In this document: one piece after another, positions 36,939-49,170 of the stretch
Numbering within the stretch: position 1 is the stretch's first letter
Layout of the letters: each line of letters opens with the position of its first letter
NCBI GenBank assembly: GCA_009809945.1
Contig: WTPW01000506.1
Location: forward strand, 100,774 to 164,773
Direction: 5' to 3'
DNA from: Gigaspora margarita
Taxonomy: Eukaryota; Glomeromycota; Glomeromycetes; Diversisporales; Gigasporaceae
Length of the DNA: 64,000 nucleotides
The notes under the pieces: generated by a model
What the model saw: only the letters and a program-made list of their open reading frames with translations
Database searches by the model: none
What the model was told of the DNA's origin: nothing
Program-made: the position numbers and the translations under genes

Positions 36939-37329
36939 TTCTAGTTATTTCATTCTATAGTATAATTTATAGTTTAATAAATATTAGACATAGTTTGTTT
37001 TCTAAGTAAACTTCTTTAGTTTTGGACTGTTTTTTTTTTGAATTCTTTTGTACAATAAATTGTGGTACTCTTCTAAAGCTATTAACAATAGCTGCAAAAA
37101 ATTTTTGTTGGTAAAATATTACAATCTCAAAAAGTACTTTAAACTATATAAATAAGTTATCTGGGCAATTAATTTGCATTACTCATTAAACAAATTTCTT
37201 CCTATGATTTTTAAATAGAGTTTGCATTATTGCAATTATATAATACAAATCTAGAGATGCAAGCTGTATAGAATTTTTGCGAAGTTGCTCAATATGATTG
37301 TTAAAATCTAGAGCTACATATTATTTTAT

Positions 37330-37740
37330 AAAAAATTGTTTCATAGACAGAAAACAATTCAAAAACAAGTTTATTTTAAGGACAATTAATTTATAGATAG
37401 CTTATTTTGTAGTCAAATTTATTTTATAGACAATCTTTTGTAGACAAATTTATTTTATAGGCAATTAATTTATAGATAGTTTATTTTATAGATAGCTTGT
37501 TTTATAGATAAATTTATTTTATGGACAATAATTTATAGATAGTTTGTAAATAAATTTATTTTATAAACAATTAATTTATAGATAGTAATTTTAATAAAGT
37601 GCACTATCTATAAATTAATTGTTTGTAAAATAAATTTGTCTACAAAATAAACTATCAATAAAAATAAACTAAACCTTTTATAAATTGGTTGTCTATAAAA
37701 TAAGGTGTTTATGAAACAATTTTCTATAAAATAATATATA
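37330..37740. repeat. Inverted array of a ~25/48-bp AT-rich unit
   Basis: Units such as CAATTAATTTATAGATAG and TTTATTTTATAGACAAATT recur on the left; from about 37600 the same units run in inverse orientation (CTATCTATAAATTAATTG). The whole block can fold into a long hairpin. Confidence 0.6.
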
Positions 37741-38077
37741 ACCAAATTTAGCCTAGTAGGTATAATTCTGTTCAATTGGTATAGTTCTAGTTAACCTTTA
37801 CAATAGATTTGAAAAATGCTTGACTTGCCATCTCTACTCATATTACTTGATAAGCTAAACCAACTTAATTTGGTAATTTATGTTACCTTCTTACTATCTC
37901 CTATCTAACTCTTATTATCTATAGAAAAATTTTATAATATTACAGATTTTTTAAAAAAGGTTTCTTTAAAAAAATTTTTTGAAAATTTTTATAATCAACT
38001 CATCTTCATTTTTCTTCCCTCTTTTGCAAAAAGAATATATAAATTACTAAATTTAATTGGTCTGGCTTTATTAATGT

Positions 38078-38078
<1 letters not shown>

Positions 38079-38123
<45 letters not shown>

Positions 38124-41100
38124 AGCAATCCTGCCTTTATTATTTGAGATATGAGTATGCTACTCTAGGATTTCTAGACTAATGCCTACGATTCCCTCCC
38201 TATTAAAATAAAGACTCATCCGGTTACTGAAATACCTAAATGCGATTTGCCGCAGTCAAGATTTGTCTCTAATTTTCTGTTTTCTAACGTATAAAAAACT
38301 TTCAAATTGTCATCGATAAGCTCTTGCTGGCTTTGTCAGGATCATCCCTTATTTTATATTTTTTTATGGCTTGGCTGATGATATCCAGAATGGCCTCATC
38401 GCGCCCTCTATCCAATTTCTTAAGATGTATGTTGCTCCTTTTACCATCTTTTCAAATTTACCCATAGGCTTGTCTGAGTCTTCTGACCTGTCTGGGGTAT
38501 TTTTTTTTTTCTTCACTTGTTTTTTTCCTTTTTCGATGGCTTTTCGCTTCTTTGTTCATTTTCTCTCCTGCATCAAATTTACGCTTTCTTACTTTCATTA
38601 TGTTCTTCTCTTTTTCCCATTCTGCCATGGTTTCGCATCTGGGTTTCCATATTTTTTCTGTAAATTTAGCATTCATTTATTCGAAAATTATGTTCTTCTC
38701 CTTTATTTCTGTGGGTGACTCTTCTTGTTTCATTTCAGGTACCAGACCCTGCAACAAAAGTTTCTTTTCTTTTTTCTATCTTCGGTACTATTTCCGGCCC
38801 AAAGAGTTTCCCATTTTCGTTTTTGCTCATAGTCCTAGTCTAACTTCTTATCTTCAAGAGCTTCTTTAAATACTTCAGTCTTGTTATCTTTCCATATTTT
38901 CTGAAGTAAAATGCATTCTGCTAGGTGATCTTGTGTCTCTGTCTCGCTGCGACATGTGATGCATTGGTCTTCTGTATAAATTTTTGGATATCTTTGGTGT
39001 AGAACTGACATCGTTGGCAACTGCTTATTTATCCTTTTAATTTTATGTACCCACCTTTTACTACCCTTTTCATTAAAACAGTTTCTACCTTTTACTTTAT
39101 TCAAATACAACCATGTGCTTTTCCAATCTACTTCCGCTATACTATTCCCTCCTTTTATATCCAAACCTATTGCTGCTGAGCTTGCCCACCCAACGTCATA
39201 AATTGCTGTAATTACCTCTTGCACAAACTTCTTTAACGGTCTATCTACTATGTAATTATTCCACCTTGGTATAATTCTTAAACCTTTGGTCCATCCACTA
39301 CTCAAGCTAAATTCTTCACCTTTACTGGCACCTTCTTTCACGAGTTTGTCTGCTTTCTCGTTACCTCTTACTCCCACATGCGCCTTTACTTTGACTAATT
39401 CTAGGTTTATCTTCTTTTTTTGAATACAGTCTCTAATTGCTCTTAGCCAATTTCCATTACTTAATTTTAGCTCCTTTCGTGCTAAACCGTGTACTATATT
39501 TTGGTTGATCAAATTTATTGCATTTTTGCTATCAGTGAGTATTCTTACTCCCGTCTTGCATGGTACAGCCAGCAGCACTATTGCAATAGCTCCCAATTCT
39601 GCCCTTGTAGATGATGCCCAGTCAATTATTGCTTCTTGAAAACTTATATCTTCGTCAAACTTCTCAGGATCCATATTCATTGGGTAAGCTTTCCATCTGA
39701 TCCCCAATTGTTGTTTACATACACTTTCGCTCCGTACTTCTATTATCTCCATAGAACCATCTGTGAAGATGTCCCAATTTTCTTTTATTTGAAGCTTTTC
39801 CCTCAACTCTTCTAACTTCTTTCGTATTCTGGTATTTGGGATCTATTCGTTCAATATCTCGCTCTCCCGACAGCTAATTACTACTCTTTCTACCTGCTAA
39901 TTCTCTATACTCCACTTTCTTGGGTCTTTCACAGCTATTGTCTCTATATTTATTAGATCTATTTCACAGAGGATCTTACTTTCCAATTTTTTAACTAGTC
40001 ACTTGTTTAGTGCCTGTTTCTCACTTTTGAACTTTTTATATATAATACATGAATTTTCGTCCTTTCCTTGGTTTTCTTTGCATCCAATGCACCGTGCAAT
40101 TTCTTGTTTTGTACTACTACTATTTTCACTCTTCTGCTAGTGTTCTACTATCATAGTTTGCTTTGGGCCCTTCCTTCCTATTACTTTTCCTATTTGTGCT
40201 CCCTTGATTCTGTTACCAAAGACAATCATCTCGTGTTTTCAGCCATCACTTGATATTTGCACTAATTCTGGTCGTATCGCATACACGTTTCTATTTATTT
40301 GCCTAAATTCGCTCTTGGCTTGTCTTGTGTTCCTATTTTCAATTATCTTTCTTCTATAAACTTGTACCACTCCAGCTTTTTCCCAGAACCTTTCTTGTTC
40401 CTTATATTTCTTACTTGTTTCCATGTTAGCATTCTTTCGCTATCATTATTAATTAGCTGCTCTACCAGATATAGTTGTAAATTCTGTCCACTCCGGAAGC
40501 CTTTTTCTAAGTCCTTTCGTAGTACCTTTCATATCTCCATTCCTCTTTCCGCTATTCTAAACATTTTTCCATGTGTCCTACTTCAAATCCGAAGCCTAGA
40601 ACATGTGCTTCTCATATTACATGAAGTGCCATATTATGTGTAACTTCTATGGCATTTAGTTGTTCCTTTTCTAGGCTTAATATCGATTTTGTACACTTGT
40701 TGTAGACTTGTGCTTGCCTAATATAGATCCACGTTGAGTTACCTGCCCCTTCGGTATCGTTAAGTTTTATCGTCAGTCCCGTGATGTAATGTGCCACGTG
40801 ACTATTCCATAGAAATTGCACTTCTACTATGTTTCTATGACTCAGTATACTATTCGGCGTGTTCAAGGCTAGACCGCTTTTTTGTTTTAATATTCTTAAA
40901 AATGGCCGTTGCAGCTTTTTGCATTCCTTTCTACCTAGAAATGTTGTTTGCAGCCTGTATTCTGCCTTTGGCAGTAATACCTTATTGTTTATATATATCA
41001 GCTGACTTAACGTAATCCTCTTTTTCTTAACTACTTGCACTAGTGCATCTATTTCTCTTTGGATTATTTTATTTACATGCCTTTTTCCTCCTTTTCCTAT

Positions 41101-41566
41101 TAGCCAGACTCCTAAGAATCTTACTGCTTGATCTGCATTTTTTGCCTGCACTATGCTTTTATTTTCTCCTACTTCAACATTTATCTCCGTACCATTGCCA
41201 TTAATTACTAAGAGCTCTGACTTCTTTCTGTTTTTTTTTATGTCATTAATTTCATAGAATTCATTAGCTATACTTATAATCGATTTTAGGTCTTCGTTTG
41301 ACTTTGCAATCCATGTGGTATCATCCGCATAGGCCATTGCTGCCTGTCTCTATGATATTTCGTCTGTCTTTCCCGTTACTATATCAGCTGGCCATTGTAC
41401 TGATATCTCATATCCCAAGCTTTTTTGATTTTGCACCATTCTCAACAAGGGATCGTAAAATATTCTCCACATTAAAGGAGATACCACCTCCCCTTGGTCG
41501 ATACCGTCTTTCGCATTTACCTCTCGGCTATTGCCAAATACTGTGATGACTTTGATTTTTCAATTA
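38079..41566 (-). mobile_element. 5'-truncated LINE with poly(A) tail and 11-bp target duplication
   Basis: TTATTAATGTG flanks at 38068-38078 and 41567-41577. The minus-strand 3' end carries a tail of 43 A (38080-38122 as T). The 5' end is lost within the reverse transcriptase domain. Structure is standard for a target-primed insertion that stopped early; the long unbroken tail suggests it is fairly young. Confidence 0.9.
38835..41541 (-). pseudogene. LINE ORF2: partial reverse transcriptase, RNase H and zinc finger
   Basis: Begins in RT with GIDQGEVVSPLMWRIFYDPL (about 41510-41450), then the catalytic MAYADDT (41337-41317), thumb region, and RNase H (about 39770-39320) with FTDGS, TRAELGAI, LTDSKNAI and AHVGVRGNEKADKL, which supplies the full Asp-Glu-Asp-Asp set. 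The C-terminus has CITCRSETETQDHLAEC, a CCHC-like finger near 38930-38970. A TAG just before the YADD motif, several other TAG/TGA codons between 40612 and 39806 and a frame change make it non-functional. RNase H and finger remain open for 323 codons (39806-38835). Confidence 0.85.
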
Positions 41567-41577
41567 TTATTAATGTG

Positions 41578-44060
41578 TTAATGTATTAAAATATATTAAA
41601 ATATATATTACAATATTTGAACAATATAATATTATATACAAAGAGCAAACTTGAACTTTATATAGAACATTTCAAGAACAATGAACCTAATGATCATCAC
41701 ATTATATTAAAATATACAATAATATTATTTGTTTACTATAGCACAGAAATCATTAAACAACAACTTTTTTTAAAAAATAGCCAAATTTAAGATAAAATAC
41801 TAAATTTTGACTGTCTAATATCTTAAATTTTATTGTTTTTTTTTAAAAAACTTTATTATATTTTTTAAAATTTTATTATATGCAAACAAATTTTTATTGA
41901 TTTTAAAAGAAAATAATATTGTAATATTTTATTATATTAAAAAATAAACTCTATAGTTTTGTTCTGTTTGTTTGTTTGTACATTCTAATAAAAAATTTTT
42001 TTAATTATATTTTATTTTTTATAAAATTTTAAAAAATTATTAGTTTTTAGTTACTAATTTAAAATATCCTGACTGTGACACTAACAAATTAGCCTAAACT
42101 ACATGATTACTTAACTATAATACTAGCCTTAATGAATATCATAACAATATTACTAGGATCCTTATTTTTGAAACTACTCTTATATGCTGTAATACAAATA
42201 ATTTCTAAATGAGAAAATCTTAACATTTAAAAAAAAAATTAAATTTAATTAAAATGTGGACTAATTGAAATAATAGTACTATATCATTTGTAATTTTGTA
42301 ATAATAATTTTAATTAAAATGTAAGCTAATTGAAATTACAGTACTGCATCATTTGTAATTTTGTAATAATAATTTTAATTTGTAGTTTAAAAAGATGTAC
42401 TAAAATAGCATAAAGGGTAGTTTCAAGAACAAGGTTCCCAGTGACATTTTCTTAATAATCATAGCTATACATAGATGTCTAAAATATGGATGATTTGTGG
42501 CAGATAGCATAGTGAAATATTTATAATATTTTTGTTATGGAGATTCAAAATGCCATATGGTGGAATTATTTTCATCTGGTGAAATTAATTTTGTCTGGCA
42601 AATTTTCAAAATTATTTTTGCTAGTAAAAGTTATTTTTATTTGATAAAATTATTTCATCTGATGAAATTTTGAAATTATTTTGGTCTGCTGAAATTATTT
42701 TCATCTGTAAAATTGTTACTGACAGTTGTATAATTATGTATAAGTTTATGCAAGGCTGCTTGAAAGAAGTGTAAAAGATTTGGTCTGAGAACAAGAATTC
42801 TACTGCTACTAGGATCTATGGAGCTTATTGTTTGATAGTCTTTTTTATATAATATTTTTATTTCACTACTTTTCAGATACATGAGATCGATAGTTATTTA
42901 TATATTACAAATAACCTTGGGGCTTTGCCACTATGATTTAAATCTCAAGATTTAAAGTATTAGGAGATCTATACTAACGATAAGTAATTCATATTTATTT
43001 ACACAACAATGAATTTAGTTCCCACTATTTGAATACCAGAAGCCTCTTACTATTGTTTTTCAATGGTGCATCACCTCAAGCTAACCCATAATTCCCTTAT
43101 TTTGTCGCATGGACCCTTTTTTTTTTTTTTTTTGCTAAAGCTAAGTCATAATCATATTTTTGTATTGGTAATAAGAGGTTATCAGATGTAAAAACATTAT
43201 AACAATTAGAATTATATAGAGAACAAATTAATTTTATTAGATTTAGCAAGTTATCAGTTCTTGCAAAATTGGTTTTGAGAGGTTTAGTAGTAATTCTACA
43301 ATAATAATTCAAATCTGTAACCTCTCAATGCTGATGCAAAATATGATCATTATGCATATTGGTTTCAAGAGGTTTAATAGTAATAGATTTTTAATATACT
43401 AAAATGTACTAAAGCATAAAAGTTGCAATAAAAATAGGGATACTATTCTACTTGTCTGATCTTAGTTTGGCTCTGTTTGAAACCTAAGCTGGTTAAACTC
43501 GAGTTTTTCTAGTCACATGATTTTTATTATGATATTTAAACTCCTGCTCAAATTAAGTTCAAAATTGATTAAATAAGAAAATGCTTGATTAGTAATTGAC
43601 TTTAGATTTTAATTACTATTATCATTGACAAAAAATACATTTTTTCGATTGGTTAATTATTATGGCATTATGTTAATATGATGAAGATAGACTCTTTAAT
43701 TAAAAGTTAATTATGATATTATATTAATATTAGCTTTTTTTAATTAATTACTGTGACATGACAATGAAAATTACTTTTTTAAAAAATATATATATATATA
43801 AATAAGCAATTTTTTTTGTTTGCACATATTTTACTTATTTACTTAAACTTTGTAAAATAGATAAAGAAAATGCGCTTGAACAATTATTAATCCAATTGAA
43901 CATACCTCCTCAAACACTCAAAATATATTTGAACCTGAACCACTTTCAGAAATAACAAACTATCCCCAAAATGATTAAAAAAGATTCCTTCTAGGAGACT
44001 TTTGAAAAACATGATTAGTCAATATATGCTATTCTGAACTTGTATGAATAGCATATAAGG
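41578..44060. other. AT-rich DNA with short tandem repeats
   Basis: A 65-bp tandem duplication spans 42250-42380 (AAAATGTGGACTAATTGAAA and AAAATGTAAGCTAATTGAAA). From 42545 to 42720 variants of CATCTGGTGAAATTATTTT recur in both orientations. No gene recognised. Confidence 0.5.
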
Positions 44061-44771
44061 GTAATGATGCTGCCCAAAACTATATAGTTTCGGATTGACC
44101 GAAACTGAAACTGGTATTACCAGTTTTGGACATGATCTTCTTGGCCGAAACTTGCCTAAAGACCTAAAACTATACCAATACTTCAAAACTATACCGAAAC
44201 TCCGAAACTGGCCTGCTAATGAATTTTCCTTTTTGGTTTTATTACCTGCGCAAATAAGTAGAATCCGGATATCCACTATATTCATTAAATTTTAAATGAC
44301 CGTATCTATAGCGCATATATGCAATGGTGAGAATAAAAAGTAAATTTCTAGTTATTTCTATAGTAAGGAATAGTCAGAATTTACTTTTTATTCCCACCAT
44401 GTATAGATATGCATACCCACGAAACTTACCCACCTGAAAAACACCCATTGCCATACCTTTCTCCCATAAAAGATCAATTCTCCCCACTCTTCCACCCATC
44501 TGCCCTAGCCTTCCACTATAAAAGATCCATTTTCTCACCTTTACGCCCATAATCTACCAAACTAACCTCATCTGCCCGTAAAAAACCAAAGCAACAAAAA
44601 AATAAATAGATAAATAAATAAATTAATTAATAAACAAATACCGTATCCTATCATGAATAAGCACACCCTTTTTTGAAATTTCAAACTCAACGTTCTTGAT
44701 AACTATCTTATCAAACTTAATAAAAATTTTTTTATTTAAATTTTATAGATCTATAAAATTTAAATAAAAAA

Positions 44772-45329
44772 NNNNNNNNNNNNNNNNNNNNNNNNNNNNN
44801 NNNNNNNNNNNNNNNNNNNNNNNNNNNNNNNNNNNNNNNNNNNNNNNNNNNNNNNNNNNNNNNNNNNNNNNNNNNNNNNNNNNNNNNNNNNNNNNNNNNN
44901 NNNNNNNNNNNNNNNNNNNNNNNNNNNNNNNNNNNNNNNNNNNNNNNNNNNNNNNNNNNNNNNNNNNNNNNNNNNNNNNNNNNNNNNNNNNNNNNNNNNN
45001 NNNNNNNNNNNNNNNNNNNNNNNNNNNNNNNNNNNNNNNNNNNNNNNNNNNNNNNNNNNNNNNNNNNNNNNNNNNNNNNNNNNNNNNNNNNNNNNNNNNN
45101 NNNNNNNNNNNNNNNNNNNNNNNNNNNNNNNNNNNNNNNNNNNNNNNNNNNNNNNNNNNNNNNNNNNNNNNNNNNNNNNNNNNNNNNNNNNNNNNNNNNN
45201 NNNNNNNNNNNNNNNNNNNNNNNNNNNNNNNNNNNNNNNNNNNNNNNNNNNNNNNNNNNNNNNNNNNNNNNNNNNNNNNNNNNNNNNNNNNNNNNNNNNN
45301 NNNNNNNNNNNNNNNNNNNNNNNNNNNNN
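44772..45329. other. Assembly gap (558 N)
   Basis: Unsequenced bases flanked by A-rich simple sequence on the right (45330-45520). Apparent reading frames across it are meaningless. Confidence 1.
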
Positions 45330-45615
45330 AAAAAAAAATAATAAAAAAAAATAAATAATAAAAAAAAACTGAAAAAAAATTTTAAATAAAAATAAAAAAA
45401 AACCAATTTAAAAATTTAAACAAAAAAAAAATAATAAAAAATAGTTAAATAAAAAATAAAAAATTAACAAATAAAAAAATAAAAAAAAGAAAATATAAAA
45501 AAAAAATTTGATTTGCGAAAGACAATGGGTAGACAAAACCATAAGTTTTATCAAGTTTCGTCATTGACAAAACTTATAGTTTCATCAGGTTTCGCTATTT
45601 TGTCAGGCATTATTA

Positions 45616-45845
45616 GGCTCAATGCAGGGTTAACTTATTATCAGGTATTGTTAAAAAAATTCTTACACATACCCGATTAATAAATTGATTACGATTAACA
45701 ACAGAGCTCAAGTGCTGGTACTACATACATATGTACATGCATACGTATGCCAAAACCTGTTGTTAATCGCGATCAATTTATTAATCAGGTATGTGTGAGA
45801 ATTTTTTTAACAATACCCGATAATAAGTTAACTCTGCATTGAGCC
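45616..45845. mobile_element. 230-bp MITE with ~88-bp palindromic arms
   Basis: Arms begin GGCTCAATGCAGGGTTAACT on the left and, inverted, GGCTCAATGCAGAGTTAACT on the right, and stay paired through TTATTATC, GGTATTGTTAAAAAAATTCT and GATTAACAAC with few mismatches. The unpaired centre is about 55 bp (TACATACATATGTACATGC and neighbours). A right-end remnant persists at about 51130 in the sister element. Confidence 0.75.
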
Positions 45846-46010
45846 AATACAGTTTCGGATAATACTATTTTTGTTTCGGGGTTTTAACATAGTTTCAGAT
45901 TTTTAATATAGTTTCAGAATTTCAGAAATTAGTTTTAGATATTTAAAACTAGTTTTGGTTTCAGTTTTTGGGCCAAAAGAGTTTCAGGCAGCATCATTAT
46001 GTAAGGGGCA

Positions 46011-46172
46011 TGCCATTTATTACATAATATTTTTTACTTAGTAGCTACCCTTATCCATGTATGGTGAGATTACATTATCTAATTCAGATTGGTTAATATA
46101 ATATATAAACGTGATCACTATCTCTGACCATATATCCATGGTAAAAATTATGTAATAAATAGCATGCCCTAA
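46011..46172. mobile_element. ~162-bp MITE, copy 1
   Basis: AAGGGGCATGCCATTTATTA at the left pairs with the inverse of TAATAAATAGCATGCCCT at the right, then both continue with ACATAATTTTTACC-like sequence. A sister copy is at 47649-47816, about 90% alike over the central part. Confidence 0.7.
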
Positions 46173-46373
46173 TTATTTGGTTGTGCAGACCACCTTTGTA
46201 TCTAGTGAAAAAATGGGTTCTAAAGCCAAAAATACAATTAATTCAATCCATAATTGACTATCAGAAAAAATGCATCTGCATCATTGATTGTGTAGACTAT
46301 TATTAAACTAGGTAATATTGTGTAGATAAATAAATAATTTTTTTTTTTTCCTTTGACAATCATGTGCTATTTA

Positions 46374-46682
46374 TTAGATATTATTGAAGTCCAAAACAAA
46401 CAACAAGAAAAAAAATAGCAGATTTAATAGGCCGCAACCCGGCTGCCACAAAATTGGTGCCCAAGAAGGATTGTCACACTGGTGTTTGTCAACCAAAAGT
46501 GACCACGATCTTTTGCCATGAATACATCTTCCGCATATAACCAGGTACCCAGTTACCTCTTCATAATCCACTCCTTCAAAAAACTTTATCCCTGAGCTTC
46601 TCATAAAAATAAAGAAAAAGAAAGGGGAAATCTTAAAAAAAGGGGAATGAACTGCTAAACGAAACCCAACAAACAAAACCAA
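46374..46682 (-). CDS. Repeat-associated open frame, unknown
   Basis: A 102-codon frame with a Cys/Trp-rich middle (YLVICGRCIHG, KHQCDNPSWAPILWQPGCG) flanked by Phe-rich low-complexity ends. The Cys-Trp part resembles text often annotated in mycorrhizal fungal hypothetical proteins and is probably repeat-derived. A T-run at 46338-46350 on its 3' side could be the tail of a retroposon. No function assigned. Confidence 0.25.
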   Translation of the reverse strand: MVLFVGFRLAVHSPFFKISPFFFFIFMRSSGIKFFEGVDYEEVTGYLVICGRCIHGKRSWSLLVDKHQCDNPSWAPILWQPGCGLLNLLFFFLLFVLDFNNI

Positions 46683-47181
46683 AAGAAAATACTAAAAAAG
46701 AAACCACAAAAAAAAAGAAAAGAACAAAGAGAAAGTCATGAAAAAAATAGAAAATGAAGGTGCTAATGCGTCTAAATACTAAACGATAAAAATTATATAA
46801 CACTACATAGAAATCTATCTATGAATATGTTATATGTACATGACGTAAGAAAAAAGAAAAATCTAGAATTTAATTAGACCCGATCAGCCTACAACTTTGT
46901 GTTACCATCTCATCACGCGTCATTCCTGTTTACCACCTTGCATGCCTTCTTCCCGATTAGGATAGAAACAACAATGCCGATCTTTTGGAGGGGGTATGCC
47001 GAATTTCCCACATTTTGCCAAAAATTCTAGTCAAAAAAAACTCAGCGAGAATATGGTAGAGGGGGTTCGTAAATTTCTCTTGGACTTGCATCAAAGAAAA
47101 CCTTAAAGAGGGTATTACAAAACTCATTTTCTTTTAGTTCACCGCCTAGCCAACCAAGGTATCTTTGTCGACAGTAAGTTT

Positions 47182-47388
47182 TTGACTTCTACCAGAATTT
47201 CTTGTACCAAGGGCACCTACTGCCAGTTATCTTGCACAACCGACGCTTCTGGCTTGCTTGCTGAATGTATTAAAGGAGTCCCACTAAATAGTGTTGACCT
47301 TTATACGAACCGATGTATGAAGTTGCTTCGTCTATTACTAAAAGAAATTTTTTGTTTTATTTTTGTTCGGAATTTTTGGTACAAGTGA
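47182..47388 (+). CDS. Small Cys-containing open frame, doubtful
   Basis: 68 codons with CTKGTYCQLSC and LLAECIKG, then a hydrophobic tail. The surrounding 46.9-47.4 kb is less AT-rich than average. No signal peptide or domain recognised; could be an exon of a lost gene. Confidence 0.2.
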   Translation: MTSTRISCTKGTYCQLSCTTDASGLLAECIKGVPLNSVDLYTNRCMKLLRLLLKEIFCFIFVRNFWYK

Positions 47389-47648
47389 TCGTCGGGAAGA
47401 GTGATGTTTTTATTATGATAAATAAATAATTAATAGCTATAGGCACAATAAATATAATATGTATATTTTACAAATGTAATTTGCTTTAATAAATAGCAAG
47501 CTTTATTTATCAGCAAGTTGTTTTTTTTTAAAATCTACATTGATTTACAACTTTAAATAAATATATATAGACTACTAAATAAAAATTATATATATTAATT
47601 TTTATATATTATTTAATATAGAATTTGTGTAAAATCTATTTAACTTTA

Positions 47649-47816
47649 GAGTGTGACATTTATTACGTAATATTTTTTACTTAGTAGCTACTCTTATCCA
47701 TATATGGTATGATTACTTTATCTAATTCAAATTGGTTAGCATAATATATAGACATGATCACTACCTCTGACCATGTATTCATGGTAAAAATTATGTAATA
47801 AATGGCATGCCCCTTA
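47649..47816. mobile_element. ~168-bp MITE, copy 2
   Basis: Same element as 46011-46172: right end AATAAATGGCATGCCCC is intact, the left end has drifted to GTGTGACATTTATTACG. Shared interior includes TTTTTTACTTAGTAGCTAC and TGATCACTA.CTCTGACCAT. Confidence 0.7.
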
Positions 47817-48263
47817 TATAAAAATAAATTTATAAAAAAGACTTAAGTAAATGTTATATATTTATGAATTTTATGTATTATACTTAGAGTTGGCACAAAC
47901 TGGTCAACGGTCAAGCTTGACCAGACCAGTTTGACCAATTTGACCAGTTGGTCAAAGAGTTTAGTATCAGTCAAATTGGTCAAAAGGTATTTAAATATAT
48001 ATAGTATATATATGCATATATATAATGATGCTGCCCGAAACTATATAGTTTCGGATTGACCAAAACTGAAACTGGTATTACCAGTTTTAGACATGACCTT
48101 CTTGGCCGAAACTTGCCTAAAGACCTGAAACTATACCAATCCTTCAAAACTATACCGAAACTCTGAAACTGGCCTGCTAATAAATTTTTTATTACCTGCG
48201 CAAATAAGTAAGATCCGGATATAATATATAATCTGGATTATAAATTATATCGCGATTATAAAT

Positions 48264-49168
48264 TATATCTGGTTACATGAGATCATGGATCTACATACGT
48301 ATCTTTTTATATCTCTTTTTTTTTTTATTAATACTTGTGTATTGATCTATTTTTTTTTTTAGCTATCACTTTAGTATCTTTTCTCCTTTGGTGGTTTCGC
48401 CTTGGCTGCTTCGTTTTACCTGATCATTGTATATTGGTATTGTCACCTGAGGTCGTCGTATGTTGGTGTTTTATCTTGTCAGCGCTACTGTTGTTTTCAC
48501 GTTGCCATTGCTGGTTACTAATTGCTTGTGTTTTCGTTGTTGTAGGTTTGTTTCCTCCAGAGTTGCATCATTTTTTGGTGAAGTCTTTTGTGAATGTTCT
48601 GTTTGGCGTCGTTTCGTCATTCTTGGTATCTTGTTCGTATCGATGCTGCAGTCTTGTAGTTGTTCTTTAGTGTCTTTGTTTGTGGTTGTCATGTTTTCGC
48701 CAGTGCCATAGTTTGTTGATGTCATGTAATTCTTGATCATGTTTGTGAACGTCTGGTGCTATAGGTCGTTAGTGTTCAATGGTAGCATAAGATTAGTGTC
48801 TGATGCTATATAGGTTGTTAGGGTTCGATAGTAGTGCGGGATTAGTGTTTTAGCTAGTGATTAGGGTTAGGTAGCAGGATTGGTATAAGAGTTAGAGGGA
48901 TTAGGGTTAAGGGTAGCAAGGGATTAGGGTTAAGGATAGTGCAGAATTAGTATAAGAATTAGAAGGATTGGGATTAGGGTTAGTATTAGTGGTAGGTAAG
49001 TTAATAAGATGATATATTAGAAGCGGCTCTGTGTATTATATAAATAAATATGAAATAAATTAAATAAATATAATATAAATTAAACTAAATATGAAATAAA
49101 TGTATATTAAATGAACATTAAAATAAATATGAAATCAGTTTATAATTTTATCGGTTGATTTGGGTTCT
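48264..49168 (+). mobile_element. Truncated copy of the MULE-like TTAGGG-bearing element
   Basis: Starts GGTTACATGAGATCATGGATC, like the inner side of the TIR at 6773-6840, contains a T/G-rich middle, a TTAGGG-like tract (48825-49010) and the tail AAATATGAAATAAA...TCGGTTGATTTGGG that precedes the right TIR in the 6.7-9.9 kb copies. The final TIR is missing at the junction with the element at 49171. Confidence 0.65.
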
Positions 49169-49170
49169 TA

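Larger units (their letters stand above)
44063..45997. mobile_element. TIR element with GAAACT-rich ends (copy A)
   Basis: Left end AATGATGCTGCCCAAAACT and right end inverted AATGATGCTGCCTGAAACT. Both subterminal regions are packed with GAAACT/AGTTTC words (for example CCGAAACTGAAACTGG at the left, the inverse cluster 45849-45975 at the right). A second copy lies at 48023-51299. No transposase seen; a 558-bp gap may hide part of the interior. Confidence 0.65.

Noticed and set aside
44732-45406. 224-codon frame on the minus strand
   Set aside because: It is an assembly gap read through as unknown residues.
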